In this document: piece by piece, positions 44,301-57,294 of the stretch
Position numbering within the stretch: the first letter of the stretch is position 1
How the letters are laid out: every line of letters begins with the position of its first letter
Source of the DNA: Babylonia areolata
Taxonomy: Eukaryota > Mollusca > Gastropoda > Neogastropoda > Buccinidae
Direction: 5' to 3'
Length of the DNA stretch: 64,000 nucleotides
Assembly (NCBI RefSeq): GCF_041734735.1
Contig: NC_134883.1
Span: 19,577,247-19,641,246 of the forward strand
Notes under the pieces: model-generated
What the model saw: only the letters and a program-made list of their open reading frames with translations
Databases searched by the model: none
What the model was told of the DNA's origin: nothing
Translations under genes and position numbers: made by a program

Positions 44301-45179
44301 CCGACCAGCCGCCGTGGCGAAGTGGTTAGCGTCGCGGACTGACGGCTGGGAGGACGCGGGTTCGAATCTCAGCGGAGGTGGGTTTTTACGGCCCGCGGTC
44401 AGCTCCTACTCAGAGCTGAGTGTGCTGTGGGCTTAAATGGGGAGACTAGGACCACACAGTCGAGTGTCATCCACTTCACGGATGCGTCTTTGGGTGTGTT
44501 GCTCCAATTACCTGACCAACACTTCAAGTGTCTGTATCTCTCGGGCCTGGTTGACGTCGGGATATCATTATGAAAGTAAGCGTAGAGTACAGCCTTGTCA
44601 CGAAGTCCCAAACCAAAATGGACCTCCATAGCAACATCGTCATCATCAACGTCATCCTCCTCCTCCTTCTTCATCATTACCAATATAAACAAAAATGTCC
44701 CAAAGTCTGTGGTCTATCATGCCCTGATGTCATTGTGACCTCAGTTTTGATACCCCTCCACTTCTGTGCTTGGGGTGAGTCCTGTCAATGCCTTCAGTGT
44801 CGGCAGATTCATGGGGGGCTGTTGTTGGAGGGACGTGGTGGAGGTCTCAACCCTGTGGGGGACGCTCACTCAATGTGGCTCCGCGACTAAGCTATTATTG
44901 TCGTCAGTAGGGGGCTTAGTAGGTGGTGTCCCAAGTACGTTAAATCAGAACAGGCACCATTGAAAACCACAAGAGTGACTCAGCAGCGGTGCAGGGTCTC
45001 CTCTGGTGTGTGGCCTCCTGGCGACCTAACATCGATAGTTCCCTGCGGACTGCCGACGTTGGGAGTGTGACAGACGAAACCGGGTGTGGCTGTGTTTGGG
45101 GGACTCGGAATGAGCGGCGTGAGAGCAATGCCACTGTGCAGATGACGGGGCAGCCAAAAAAAAAAAAAAGAAAGAAAAA
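44301..45179 (+). mobile_element. tRNA-headed retroposon inserted in the minisatellite
   Basis: 44309-44380 has a tRNA-like head (tggcgaagtggtt as box A, gggttcgaatctc as box B), as in tRNA-derived SINEs. The insert ends in an A-rich tail (45157-45180). Both sides are minisatellite, with agaattgt-catcca next to each junction as a possible target duplication, though the repeat itself makes this ambiguous. At about 870 bp it is long for a SINE and may be composite. Confidence 0.7.
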
Positions 45180-45790
45180 GAATTGTGCATCCACCAGACA
45201 GAATTGTGCATCCACCAGAGAGTATTGTGCATGCACCAGGCAGTATTGTGCATCCCCCAGACAGAATCCACCAGGCAGTATTGTGCATCCACCAGACAGA
45301 ATTGTGCATCCACCAGACATAATCCACCAGGCAGTATTGTGCATCCACCAGTGTTGTGCATCCACCAGACAGAATTGTGCATCCCCCAGACAGTATTGTG
45401 CATCCACCAGACAGTATTGTGCATCCACCAGACAGTGTTGTGCATCCACCAGACAGTGTTGTGCATCCACCAGACAGTGTTGTGCATCCCCCAGACAGTG
45501 TTGTGCATCCACCAGACAGTGTTGTGCATCCACCAGACAGTGTTGTGCATCCACCAGACAGTATTGTGCATCCACCAGACAGTGTTGTGCATCCACCAGA
45601 CAGTATTGTGCATCCACCAGTGTTGTGCATCCACCAGACAGTATTGTGCATCCACCAGACAGTGTTGTGCATCCACCAGACAGTGTTGTGCATCCACCAG
45701 ACAGAATTGTGCATCCCCCAGACAGAATCCACCAGTGTTGTGCATCCCCCAGACAGAATCCACCAAACAGATCTATGCATCCACCAGTCC
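45180..45790. repeat. Same minisatellite, right part
   Basis: Unit ccaccagacagtgttgtgcat, about 28 copies. This side has more g variants (gtgttg) than the left part. Confidence 0.95.
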
Positions 45791-46135
45791 CCAAGTCTGT
45801 GCTTGTATCAGTACTCGCTATTGAGTCTGGTTTCAAATTGTCTCCTATTTCTACACACTGGCCAGATTGTTCTTGAATTATGAGTGTGTTCAGATCATAG
45901 GTCTACACAGAACATACAGACAATAAAGTTGCGTACCCTTTAAATGGAGATAATTGCTTCTCTTTATTGTCGTTTAATACTTTAGTTTCATGGCCTCATT
46001 GTTCTTTTTCATTTCGAAAAAGTCCACTGAGGCATGCATTTGTACTGTATTGTCTGTATATTCCGTGTAGCATATTTAAAACTAAAAGGCTATGCCAATC
46101 TTGAATAAAAGCTCACTTGTGTTTATACATTTCTT
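45791..46135. other. Unique spacer, no gene seen
   Basis: AT-rich, with no recognised feature. Confidence 0.5.
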
Positions 46136-47250
46136 CTGTCAGTCTGTCAGGTCAATGCACGAGGTGCACGTGGTCAGTCTGTCAGGTCAATGCACGTGGT
46201 CAGTCTGTCAGGTCAATGCACGTGGTGAACGTGGTCAGTCTGTCAGGTCAATGCACGTGGTCAGTCTGTCAGGTCAATGCACGTGGTGCACGTAGTCAGT
46301 CTGTCAGGTCAGTGCACGTGGTCAGTCTGTCAGGTCAATGCACGTGGTAAGTCTGTCAGGTCAATACACGTGGTCAGTCTGTCAGGTCAATGCACGTGGT
46401 GGTCAGTCTGTCAGGACAATGCACGTGGTGCACGTGGTCAGTCTGTCAGGTCAGTGCACGTGATGCACGTGGTCAGTCTGTCAGGTCAATGCACGTGGTG
46501 CACGTGGTCAGTCTGTCAAGTCAATGCACGTGGTCAGTCTGTCAGGTCAATGCACGTGGTGCACGTGGTCAGTCTATCAGGTCAATGCACGTGGTTAGTC
46601 TGTCAGGTCAATGAACATGGTGCACGTGGTCAGTCTGTCGGGTCAATGCACGTGGTGCACGTGATGGTCAGTCTGTCAGGTCCATGCACGTGGTCACTCT
46701 GTCGGGTCAATGCACATGGTGAACGTGGTCAGTCTCTCAGGTCGATGCACGTGTCCAGTCTGTCAGGTCAATGTACGTGGTCAGTCTGTCAGGTCAATGC
46801 ACATGGTGCACGTGGTCAGTCTGTCAGGTCAATGCACGTGGTCAGTCAGTCTGTCAGGTCAATGCACGTGGTCAGTCTGTCAGGTCAATGCACGTGGTGC
46901 ACGTGTCCAGTCTGTCAGGTCAATGCACATGGTCAGCCTGTCAGGTCAATGTACGTGGTCAGTCTGTCAGGTCAATGCACGTGGTCAGTTTGTCAGGTCA
47001 ATGCACATGGTGCACGTGGTCAGTCTGTCAGGTCAATGCACGTGGTCAGTCTGTTAGGTCAATGCACGTGGTCAGTCTTTCAGGTCAATGCACGTGGTCA
47101 GTCTGTCAGGTCAATGCACGTGGTGCACGTGGTCAGTCTGTCAGGTCAATGCACATGGTCAGTCTGTCTGTCATGTCAATACACGTGGTCAGTCTGTCGG
47201 GTCAATGTACGTGGTCACTCTGCCAGGACCATACACGTTGTCAATCTGTC
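46136..47250. repeat. 26/35-bp minisatellite
   Basis: Unit gtcagtctgtcaggtcaatg plus cacgtg, with an optional extra gtgcacgtg. About 38 copies. Confidence 0.96.
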
Positions 47251-47279
47251 CATGCTGCAGCTTTTTGTTCACCAATGCC

Positions 47280-47500
47280 TCAGAGAGAGCACGCATGGTT
47301 AGTTCTGTCAGTCCTTCACATCATGACTGTGGTCATTGCATTGCACGCATTGTTAGTTCTGTCACTCCTTCATATCATGACTGTGGTCATTGCATTGTAC
47401 ACATGGTTAGTTCTGTCACTTCTTCATATCATGACTGTGGTCATTGCACGCATGGTTAGTTCTGTCACTCCTTCACATCATGACTGTTTGGCAAGAATGG
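47280..47500. repeat. 60-bp tandem repeat, four copies
   Basis: Units contain catggttagttctgtcactc and catgactgtggtcattgca. Confidence 0.9.
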
Positions 47501-47654
47501 TCAGTCCACAGAAGCTGACTTTGGAGTACCATCGCTCCGAGACTTGTCGAGTGGGTTCTATGAAGGACTTCCCGGTCAGTGATTTGTGTTCTGTGGGGCA
47601 TAGTTGACCAACGAGAGCGTATGGAACTGTCCCAAGCATATTTGTTGGGAATGC

Positions 47655-47657
<3 letters not shown>

Positions 47658-47724
<67 letters not shown>

Positions 47725-47763
47725 ACAAATCTAGTATATATATATATAATACATTTGGTTTGC

Positions 47764-47858
<95 letters not shown>

Positions 47859-47906
47859 GACAGACAGACAGACAGACAGATAGATAGATGGATAGATAGA
47901 TAGATT
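47658..47906. repeat. TA/CA/CAGA/GATA microsatellites
   Basis: (TA)n at 47658-47722 and 47766-47790, (CA)n at 47799-47836, TA again to 47857, then CAGA and GATA units. Confidence 0.96.
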
Positions 47907-48530
47907 TACATATTGAATACAGCCATCACACAGTAGTTTATGGTTTGTTCAGTTTTTGAAGTTGTGTGTGTGGCCTGTGTGGAAAAAAACAACACGTAAA
48001 AATGGTTCTTTAATTTTCCGGTCGCTGGAATGACGTTCTGGAAATACTGTAGATAGGGAAGGAGAGATAACCAGCACCTGCAAATGCAAGAGATATGTTT
48101 TGTGTTTGAAGGGAATGGGGCACATGAAGAGCACCCAGGCTCAGCCACCCGCGTACAGCAAACCATCGATCTGCCTTTCCGCTGCGAGCGGGGGGCAGTT
48201 TAAGCCCGCTACCCTGGGCCATGGTGTGCTGTGTAAACTACACCCCAGCCAAACACGGTCCCCGGGTAAAACATCGATACCAGTGGCGGTGATAAATTTT
48301 TGTGGGGGTGGCCTTTGGAGTTAACCGACTTATACACAACACGTCGAAAGAAGAAAGAAAAGAATCAATGGCAGTAAAGCACACAATGTGATGAAGAAGC
48401 GTTTGTATTTCTCCGCTCTGCTGGCTGTGAACGAAGGTGTCTGTGATCCGCTCTCCTGGCTGTGAACCAAGGGGGACCTGCATGAACCGTTCCTTTGTGT
48501 GTGTGTGTGCGTGTGTGTGCGCGTGTGTGC

Positions 48531-48609
<79 letters not shown>

Positions 48610-48969
48610 ACCGATGTCACAAGTCTTTGTGCGTGCAATGTGACAGGACCAGGCCAACACTGTTGCACTTTTCCAATTGCTCATCGATCCAGCAAGCATT
48701 TTTAATGACCAGCTGGGCCGGTGGTAGCCAAATCATCCATGATGACAATTGTGCACACACTGTTTACCTATGATCCTAGTAACACTGAACCGCATTGCTT
48801 TGGCAACTGTACCCTAGGGAGGCTGGATTTCAGTTGGTGAACATAGAACTGTGCCATGGCCATTGAACATAGCAGACCATGCAAGGGGAATAACTGTCAA
48901 CCACGAGTGCGGTCTATGCTGGGACAGCCCAGCCCTACTCATAGCTTCAGTGCGAAGTTGGTCTTCTGC
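47907..48969. other. Intergenic with CT microsatellite, no gene seen
   Basis: (CT)n at 48532-48607. The rest is mixed sequence with no coding frame I can support. Confidence 0.55.
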
Positions 48970-51900
48970 ATGGTAACAAAACGTCTCTAAGGAAAGGGGT
49001 GCCTTGGTAACAGCGTTTCTAAGGAAAGGAGGATGTGGTAGTAACAACACAACGTCTCTAAGGAATGGGGCTGGTATGGTAACAGCGTCTCTATGGAAAG
49101 GGGGTGTCATGGTAACAGAACGTCTCAAAGGAAAGGGAGTGTCATAGTAACAGTACATCTCTAAGGAAAGGGGCTGTCACGGTAACAGCGTCTCTAAGGA
49201 AAGGGGGGTGTCGTGGTAAAAGCGTCTCTAAGGAAAGGGGTGTCGTGTTAACAGAACGTCTCTAAGGAATGGGGCTGTCATGGTAACAGAACATCTCTGA
49301 GGAAAGGGGGTGTCATGGTAACAGAACGTCTCTAAGGATAGGGGCTGTCATGGTAACAGCGTCCCTAAGGAAATGGGGTGTCGTGGTAACAGCGTCTCTA
49401 AGGAAAGGGGGCTGTCATGGTAACAGAACGTCTCTAAGGAAAGGGAGTGTCATGGTAACAGCGTCTCTAAGGAAAGGGGGTGTCATGGTAACAGAACATC
49501 TCTAAGGAAAGGGTGCTGTCATGGTAACAGAACATCTCTAAGGAAAGGGGACTGTCATGGTAACAACAGAACGACTCTAAGGAAAGAGGGTGTCATGGTA
49601 ACAGAACGTCTCTAAGGAAAGGGGGCTGTTATGGTAACAACAGAACGTCTCTAAGGAAAGGGGGTGTCATGATAACAGAATGTCTCTAAGGAAAGGGGGC
49701 TGTTATGGTAACAACAGAACGTCTCTAAGGAAAGGGGGTGTCATGATAACAGAATGTCTCTAAGGAACGGGGGTGTCATGTTACCAGTAAGTCTCTAAGG
49801 AAAGGGGACTATCATGGTAACAGAACATCTCTAAGGAAAGAGGGTGTCATAGTAACAGAACGTCTCTAAGGAAAGGGGGCTATCATGGAAACAGTACGTC
49901 TCTAAGGAAAGGGGCTGTCATGGTAACAGAGCGTCTATAAGGAAAGGGGGCTGTCATGGTAACAGAACATACAAAGGAAATAACTGTCAACCACGATCTA
50001 TGCTGGGACAGCCCAGCACTACTCATAGCTTCAGTCGTGCGAAGTTGGCCTTCTGCATGGTAACAAAACGTCTCTAAGGAAAGGGGTGCCTTGGTAACAG
50101 CGTCTCTAAGGAAAGGGGGCTGTCATGGTAACAACAGAACGTCTCTAAGGAAAGGGGGTGTCATGGTAACTGAACGTCTCAAAGGAAAGGGGGCTGTCAT
50201 GGTAACAGAACGTCTCTAAGGAAAGGGGGCTGTCATGGTAACAGAACGTCTCTAAGGAAAAGGCGCTGCCATGGTAACAGAACGTCTCTAAGGAAAGGGG
50301 GTGTCATGTTAACAAAACGTCTCTGAGGAAATAGGGTGTCATGGTAAAAGAACGTCTGTAAGGAAAGAGGGTGTCATGGTAACATGACGTCTGTAAGGAA
50401 AAGGGGCTGCCATGGTAACAGAACGTCTCTAAGGAAAGGGGGTGTCATGTTAACAGAATGTCTCTAAGGAAAGGGGGTGTCATGGTAACAGAACGTCTCT
50501 GAGGAAAGGGGATGTCATGGAAACAGTACGTCTCCAAGGAAAGGGGCTGTCATGGTAACAGAGCGTCCATAAGGAAAGGGGGCTGTCATGGTAACAACAG
50601 AACATCTCTAAGGAAAGGGGATATCATGGTAACAGAACATGTCTAAGGAAAGGAACTGTCATGGTAACAGCGTCTCTAAGGAAAAGGGAGCTGTCATGGT
50701 AACAGAACGTCTCTGAGGAAAGAGGGTGTCATGGTAACAACAGTACGTCTCTAAGGAAAGAGGGTGTCATGGTAACAGAACATCTCTAAAGAAAGGGGGT
50801 GTCATGGTAACAGAACGTCTCTAAGGAAAGAGGGTGTCATGGTAACAGCGTCTCTAAGGAAGGGGGCTGTCATAGGTAACAACAGTACGTCTCTAAGGGG
50901 GTGTCATGGTAAGAACAGTACGTTTCTAAGGAAAGGAGCTGTCATGGTAACAGAACGTCTCTAAGGAAAAGGGGCTATCATGGCAACAAAACGTCTCTAA
51001 GCAAAGGGGGCTGTCATGTTAACAAAACGTCTCTAAGGATAAAGGGTGTCATGGTAAGAACAGAACGTCTCTAATGAAAGGGGCTGTCATGGTAACAGAA
51101 CCTCTCTAAGGAAAGGGGTGTCATGGTAACATAACGTCTCTAAGGAAAGGGGGTGTCATGATAACATAACGTCTCTGAGGAAAGGGGGCTGTCATGGTAA
51201 CAGAACGTCTCTATGGAAAGAGGGTGTCATGGTAACAACAGAACGTCTCTAAGGAAACACGTTTCATGGTAACAGCGTCTCTAAGGAAAGTAACAGAACG
51301 TCTCTAAAGAAAGGGGGCTGCCATGGTAACAGAACGTCTCTAAGGAAAGGGGGTGTCATGGTAACAACAGAACGTCTCTAAGGAAAGGGGGCTGTCATGG
51401 TAACAGAACGTCTCTAAGGAAAGGGGGTGTCATAGTAACAGATCGTCTCAGAGGAAAGGGGCTGTCATGGTAACAGAATGTCTCAAAGGAAAGGGGGTGT
51501 CATGGTAACAGCAGAACGTCTCTAAGGAAAGGGGGCTCTCATGGTAACAGAACGTCTCTAAGGAAAGGGGGCTGTCACGGTAACAGCGTCTCTAAGGAAA
51601 GGGGGTGTCATGGTAACAGTAGAACGTCTCTAAGGAAAGGCGTGTCATGGTAACAACAGAACGTCTCTAAGGAAAGAGGGTGTCATGGTAACAAAACGTC
51701 TCTAAGGAAACGGGGTGTCATGGTAACAGAACGTCTCTGAGGAAAGGGGGGTGTCATGGTAACAGAATGTCTCCAAGGAAATTTGTCGTCATGGTAACAG
51801 TACGTCTCTGAGGAAAGGGGGTGTCATGGAAACAGTTCGTCTCCAAGGAAAGGGGGTGTCATGGTAACAGAACTTCGTAAGGAAAGAGGGTGTCATGATA

Positions 51901-52115
51901 ACATAACGTCTCTTAGGAAAGGGGGTGTCATGGAAACAGTTCGTTTCTAAGAAAAGGGGGTGTTCTGGTAACAACAGAACGTCTCAAAGGAAGGGGGTAT
52001 TATGGTAACAACAGAACGTCTCCAAGGAAAGGGGTTGTCTTGGTAACAACAGAATGTCTCTAAGGGAAGGGGGTGTTATGGTAACAGAACGTCGGTAAGG
52101 AAAGGGGGTGTCATG
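48970..52115. repeat. 3.1-kb minisatellite, 33-39-bp units
   Basis: Core unit ggaaagggggtgtcatggta plus acagaacgtctctaa, about 85 copies. Frequent variants are ggctgtcatgg and acaacag. A segment near 48895-48985 (taactgtcaaccacga) recurs at 49980-50060, showing a larger duplication inside the array. Confidence 0.97.
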
Positions 52116-52495
52116 GAAAGAGAATGATGCAGGTGATAACGGAAAGTAGGCCTGGGTCTAATTTCTCTCTTTGGTGGTCAAGGCGAGTCATGCCATTCCC
52201 TCCAATCTTGCCTGGTAACACAGTTGTCTTTGAAAGATGGGTGGTGAATTTTACTTGTAAAACAAAACCACACGTCTTGTTGTGGTATGTAGGGAGAACG
52301 CCTCCAATATAATCTAGAACTGTGTTTCTACGTCCCCTGTAAACCCCACAAGCCATACTATCCGATCGACTGATTAGTACCACTTGTTCGCATGGCAATG
52401 GATTTGGGTGACACATTGATTGAACGTGGTGTTTGGACTGGCTTGGAGGTTTCAGGCTTTCACGGTCCATCGATAGCACAACAAAGCCCCCCTCC
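52116..52495. other. Unique spacer, no gene seen
   Basis: Mixed composition with no recognised feature. Confidence 0.45.
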
Positions 52496-52508
52496 CTCTG
52501 TCTCTCTG

Positions 52509-52572
<64 letters not shown>

Positions 52573-52835
52573 TTTAAATTAAGTCTGTTAATGTCGTCAA
52601 TCAACAGTAAGGACGTTCGTGATTTTTCCTTGTTTTTGTATAAGGCTTTCAAACTTAGAGAAATAGTCACTTCGTGAAATGAATATAATTATGTTTTGTT
52701 ATCTGCATTTATGCTTGTTTGCTTATGTTCTCTTATTGAGTTGTATAATGTTCATATTAACCCCTTCACTTGGGGCTGAGGCCTATATGTGAATAAACCG
52801 TTTCCGTTTCCGTTTCTCTCTCTCTCTCTCTCTTG
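52496..52835 (+). mobile_element. Probable retroelement 3' end with cgtttc tail
   Basis: After a TCTG/CT microsatellite (52497-52569), an AT-rich stretch ends ggggctgaggcctatatgtg then aataaacc and (gtttcc)n. An A-rich signal followed by a short tandem tail is typical of some LINE/SINE 3' ends. No coding part is left. Confidence 0.45.
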
Positions 52836-52879
52836 ATTTTAAAAATGAACCTATTGCGTACTTTTGAATTTGTCTTGTA

Positions 52880-53545
52880 TAATGTGGGGTACAGCCGACA
52901 TGATGTTGGGACTGGAAGATGACGCCGTCAGTATCAGACGGAGGATCGGTGACTGTGGGACAGGAAACCAGTCCGGGCCGGAAAGCTCGCCCACAAAAGG
53001 GGACCTGTGTGGATAGGTGGCGCTGCAGTAGAAGTGGAGGTCGCTTGGCCTTGCACGCGACGTGTTTCCTCTGACCTTCAGTCTTTCAGCTGTCTACGTT
53101 CCTTTACTGATTTTGCTTCGCCAGGTTGGGCGCTCCAGAGGGAGCGATTTCCAACCAACGGGACTGATGTTGAGTTCTTTGGAGGACACTTTGAGGCAGT
53201 CTTTTAAACGTTTCTTCTGCCTCGCCCCGCGGCCCCCTTCCACCCCCGAGCTGAGCGCTTACACTGGCACACAGCAGTTGTTTTGGCAGACATCCTGACG
53301 ATATGACCAGCCCATCTGGCTTGGGCTTCCTGAAGGAGGGTGTAGACACTGTGGATGCTAGGCCCGTTCCAGGACCTCCGTGTCCGGGACTATGTCCTGC
53401 CATCGTATGTGGAGAAGTCTCCGGAAGCAGCTCAAGTGGAAATGATTGTTACTTAACGTGTCTGCTGTAGACGGGCCAGGCTGGTACAGAGAAGGGTGGT
53501 GAGTACAACTGCTCGGTAGACCTCCAGTTTGGTTCAACATGAAAA
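52880..53545 (-). mobile_element. LINE C-terminal fragment (family of 14358 and 55215)
   Basis: Minus strand: HLSCFRRLLHIRWQDIVPDT EVLERA, then ARWAGHIVRM-like residues after a frame break, ending near a degraded zinc-finger motif (52975). Aligns with the LRKLLNIKWQDRTPDTEVLA region of the fragment at 55215. Confidence 0.72.
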
Positions 53546-54054
53546 AACCCCCAAAACATACATGATTATATAACATGGTGGATGTGTTGTCTGTTTCACA
53601 GGGAGAAATCTGTTGTGACAAAAGTAATAGAAATAAGTTAGTCGTCCGGATCAGACGATGAACCGAGGTCCCATGCAGAAGGGTTGTCCCTGGAAAGATT
53701 CTGCAGCAAAATCCACGATCGTAAAAGAAAGACACTTGAGGCAGAAAAAAGTGACACTACACTGTGGCGACGTTCTCTCCCACGGAGAGCAGCCCGAATT
53801 TCACACAGAGAAATCTAATGGAATACAATACAATACAGTGCAATATGTATTTCTCATGTAATTTTATGATAAGAATGAAGACACCTAACGCTTTTTAATT
53901 GCTCTCATTGATTTGTATTATGTTTGTCATAACTATGATCAGTGTACAGAAACAATAACCAATCAACTTCCATTTTGACGCGCTTCGTTCCATCGTCAGC
54001 ATGCTCACCACACGGAACAGGACAGTGCAGTGGAGCAACACGTTGTGTCGCTGT
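53546..54054. other. Retroelement 3' debris, no gene
   Basis: At 53760-53850 a gagagcagcccgaatttcac stretch followed by gaatacaatacaatacagtg looks like a retroelement end with an aatac-type tail. Family not identified. Confidence 0.4.
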
Positions 54055-55212
54055 GAACATTGAATGGAACACTGACTCTCCATGTTAAACACAAAACACA
54101 TTCCATCATGAATGGAACACTAACTCTCCAGGTCCAACACATCGTATCTCTATGAATGGAACACTGACTCTCCACGTCCAACACATTGTATCTCTATGAA
54201 TGGAACACTGACTGTCCACGTCCAACACATTGTATCACTATGAATGGAACACTGACTCTCCAGGTCCAACACATTGTATCACTATGAATGGAACACTGAC
54301 TCTCTAACACATTGCTCCACTATGAATGGAACACTGATTCTCAAACACATTGTATATCTATGAATGGAACACTGACTCTCCGACACGTTGTATCGCTATG
54401 AATGGAACACTGACTCTCCAGGTCCAACACATTGTATCACTATGAATGGAACAGTGACTCACTAAGTCCAACACGCTGTATCGCTGTGAATGGAACACTG
54501 ATTCTCCAACACATTGTATCGCTATGAATGGAACACTGACTCTCCAGGTCCAACACGTTGTATCGCTATGAATCGAACACTGACTTTACATGTAAAACAC
54601 ATTGTATCGCTATGAATGGAACACTGACTCTCCACGTCCAACACATTGTATCACTATGAATGGAACACTGACTCTAACATGAAAAACACATTGTATCGCT
54701 ATGAGTGGAACACTGACTCTCCAAGTCCAACACATTGTATCACTATGAATGGAACACTGACTCTCCAGATCCAACACATTGTATCGCTAGGAATGGAACA
54801 CTGATTCTCCAGGTCCAACACATTGTATCGCTATGAATGAAATACTAACTCTAACATGTAAAACACATTGTATCGCTATGAGTGGAACACTGACTCTCCA
54901 GGCCAAACCCATTGTATCACTATGAATGGAACACTGACTCTAATATGTAAAACACATTGTATCGCTATGAGTGGAACACTGACTCTCAAAGTCCAACACA
55001 TTGTATCACTATGAATGGAACACTGACTCTCCAGATCCAACACATTGTATCGCTATGAATGGAACACTGACTCTCCAACACATTGTATCGCTAGGAATGG
55101 AACACTGACTCTTCAGGTCCAACACATTGTATCACTATGAATGGAACACTGACTTTCCAACACATTGTATCACTATGAATCGAACACTGATTCTCCAACA
55201 CATTGTATCACT
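54055..55212. repeat. 30/45-bp minisatellite
   Basis: Unit cactatgaatggaacactga plus ctctcc, optional aggtc, caacacattgtat. About 29 copies; the right edge touches the LINE at 55215. Confidence 0.96.
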
Positions 55213-56040
55213 GCCATACCTTGGCAGCACACTGTCACAAAATGCGACCATCGACGATGAAGTGAACGTCAGGATTGCAAGAGCAAGCGCAACTTTTGGT
55301 AGACTCTATGCAAATGTCTGGAACAGAAGAGGCATTGGTCTTGAGACCAAACTAAAGGTGTACAGAGCAGTAGTTCTCCCCACACTACTGTACGCCTGCG
55401 AAACTTGGACAGTGTACCAACGACATGCCAAGAAGCTGAACCACTTCCACACAACATGCCTCAGGAAGCTACTGAACATCAAGTGGCAAGACAGGACCCC
55501 AGACACGGAGGTGCTTGCAAAAGCCACCCTTCCCAGCATCTTCACCATCCTGATGCAGTCCCAGCTTCGCTGGGCTGGACACGTGGCGCGCATGCCAGAC
55601 CATCGGCTGCCCAAAAGGCTCTTCTATGGCGAGCTGCAACAAGGGAAGAGATCACACGGAGGTCAGAAGATACTCTGAAAGTCTCTCTGAAAGCGTTTGA
55701 TATCAACCCTGACTCCTGGGAGGAATCTGCAGCGGACCGTGACAAATGGCGCGCTGCTGTGCACAAAGGTGCCAAGTTGTGTGAGGCCAACAGGACTGCT
55801 GCAGCTGTTCAGAAGAGGCAGGCCAGAAAGCCACGGGCAAACAAGCTCCCTGACAATGATATGCCTGTCTTTGTCTGCCCCAACTGTCAGCGAACATTTC
55901 GTGCGCAGATTGGACTATTCAGCCATCTGCGCACTCACAGATAGATTCATGAGCATCCCCCCCCCCACCACCACCACCCTCCCCCCATCCCCCGATGGTC
56001 ATCATCGATCTCGATGGACACACACCAGATTATAGTACAA
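55213..56040 (+). mobile_element. LINE C-terminal fragment with terminal zinc finger
   Basis: Reads YLGSTLSQNATIDDEVNVRI, KVYRAVVLPTLLYACETWTV, LRKLLNIKWQDRTPDTEVLA and LRWAGHVARMPDHRLPKRLF. After a frame shift near 55670 it continues to CPNCQRTFRAQIGLFSHLRT, a C2H2 finger that closes the protein. The 3' UTR has a CCA-rich stretch and ends near 56035. Same family as 14358-16434 (share LRTKIKTYRAVVLTTLLYCC-like sequence). Confidence 0.82.
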
Positions 56041-56399
56041 CAAAGGAATCACAGCGCACAAGATAATAACAGGTAATGCACCACCTACGTCAATAAACAA
56101 ATTTTCTGTAAATTCATCACTCACTGAACTTGAAGGACCTCCCCCTCCCCGCAATCCCAAGAACTGACTTGTTGAAATCCAGTCTGGTTTACTCAGGCGC
56201 CACCCTGTGGAACTCACTCCCAGGAACAATTAAATTACACCATTGCCCAACCACCATCAAAAAACACATTACCTTTCCCACCTTATGCCATAATGTGTTA
56301 TGTAAATCGCTCATTTATTGACTGCTGACGGTTTGTGACATGTGTACGGTTGACTGAGAATTTTTTTTCCTATGCATCTTACTAACACCATGCTTGTGC

Positions 56400-56466
<67 letters not shown>

Positions 56467-56668
56467 CATTTTGAATTGTTTAATTTTCCCCCCTCTTATG
56501 TATTTTTTTTTTTACTAACACCATGCTTTATTTCTATTTCATATTGTGTAGTGTAGACCCTATTCAGGGCGGGGACTGGATGTAAAACAGCACACCAGTG
56601 CTTATCTATTATCCTCGAAATAAAGAATAATTTTCATTTGTCTTGTCTTGTCTTGTCTTGTCTTGTCT
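56041..56668 (+). mobile_element. LINE 3' end with (TCTTG)n tail
   Basis: A short frame reads LPAIPRTDLLKSSLVYSGAT then LWNSLPGTIK, a C-terminal motif common in CR1/L2-type LINEs. The 3' UTR has a (TG)n tract (56403-56465) and cctcgaaataaagaataatt, ending in TCTTG repeats (56638-56668). Another LINE has inserted into this tail. Confidence 0.7.
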
Positions 56669-57082
56669 CAGAGTTTCAGAGTTTGTTTATTCCCATTAAC
56701 TCGTTTGAGTCATAGAGAAACAAGGAAACATGACAATAACAGGATGACGGCCACAGAGGAAGAGCGAAGATAATTTTAAAAGAAGAAACAAAGGGGGGAT
56801 AATACAAATGGGGGAAAAATAAAATGAAATAAAAGGCCAAATGTAATCATCAGTCTGGTACAATGCAATAGGAATAGACAAATGCACAGATCACAACTTA
56901 GATTTACAATACGGCTCTGTATCTGACTAGCTGAGCCTGAACTGGGAACTGGGGGGTTAGTTGGAGCATAGCAGTAACAATCACATGGTGTAACAAAATA
57001 AAATACACAGTGATTTGCATGTTATTTTAGCACCCATTTGCCAGTAATACTGGGATTGGTTTGATATATACAAGTGAAAAAA

Positions 57083-57166
<84 letters not shown>

Positions 57167-57294
57167 GATCATGCAGTTACAAATGGATATGTACGGGATG
57201 CGGTGTCAAGATTAACACAAGTCATTGTTCTAATTCCTATTCAACAAGTACAGTTAAAGCATAAGTGGCAAAGAATCCGGACTGAAACTGGCTC

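Noticed and set aside
44309-44380. Functional tRNA gene
   Set aside because: Boxes A and B are present but the cloverleaf arms do not pair well, and it heads a longer retroposon with an A-rich tail.
43063-45883. Large frames with VHPPDSI/CASTRQY/WWMHNTV repeats
   Set aside because: Minisatellite shadows in all frames on both strands, interrupted by a retroposon.
46277-47607. 341-aa and 278-aa QSVRSMHVV-type proteins
   Set aside because: Frames through a 26/35-bp minisatellite; no unique sequence or start signal.
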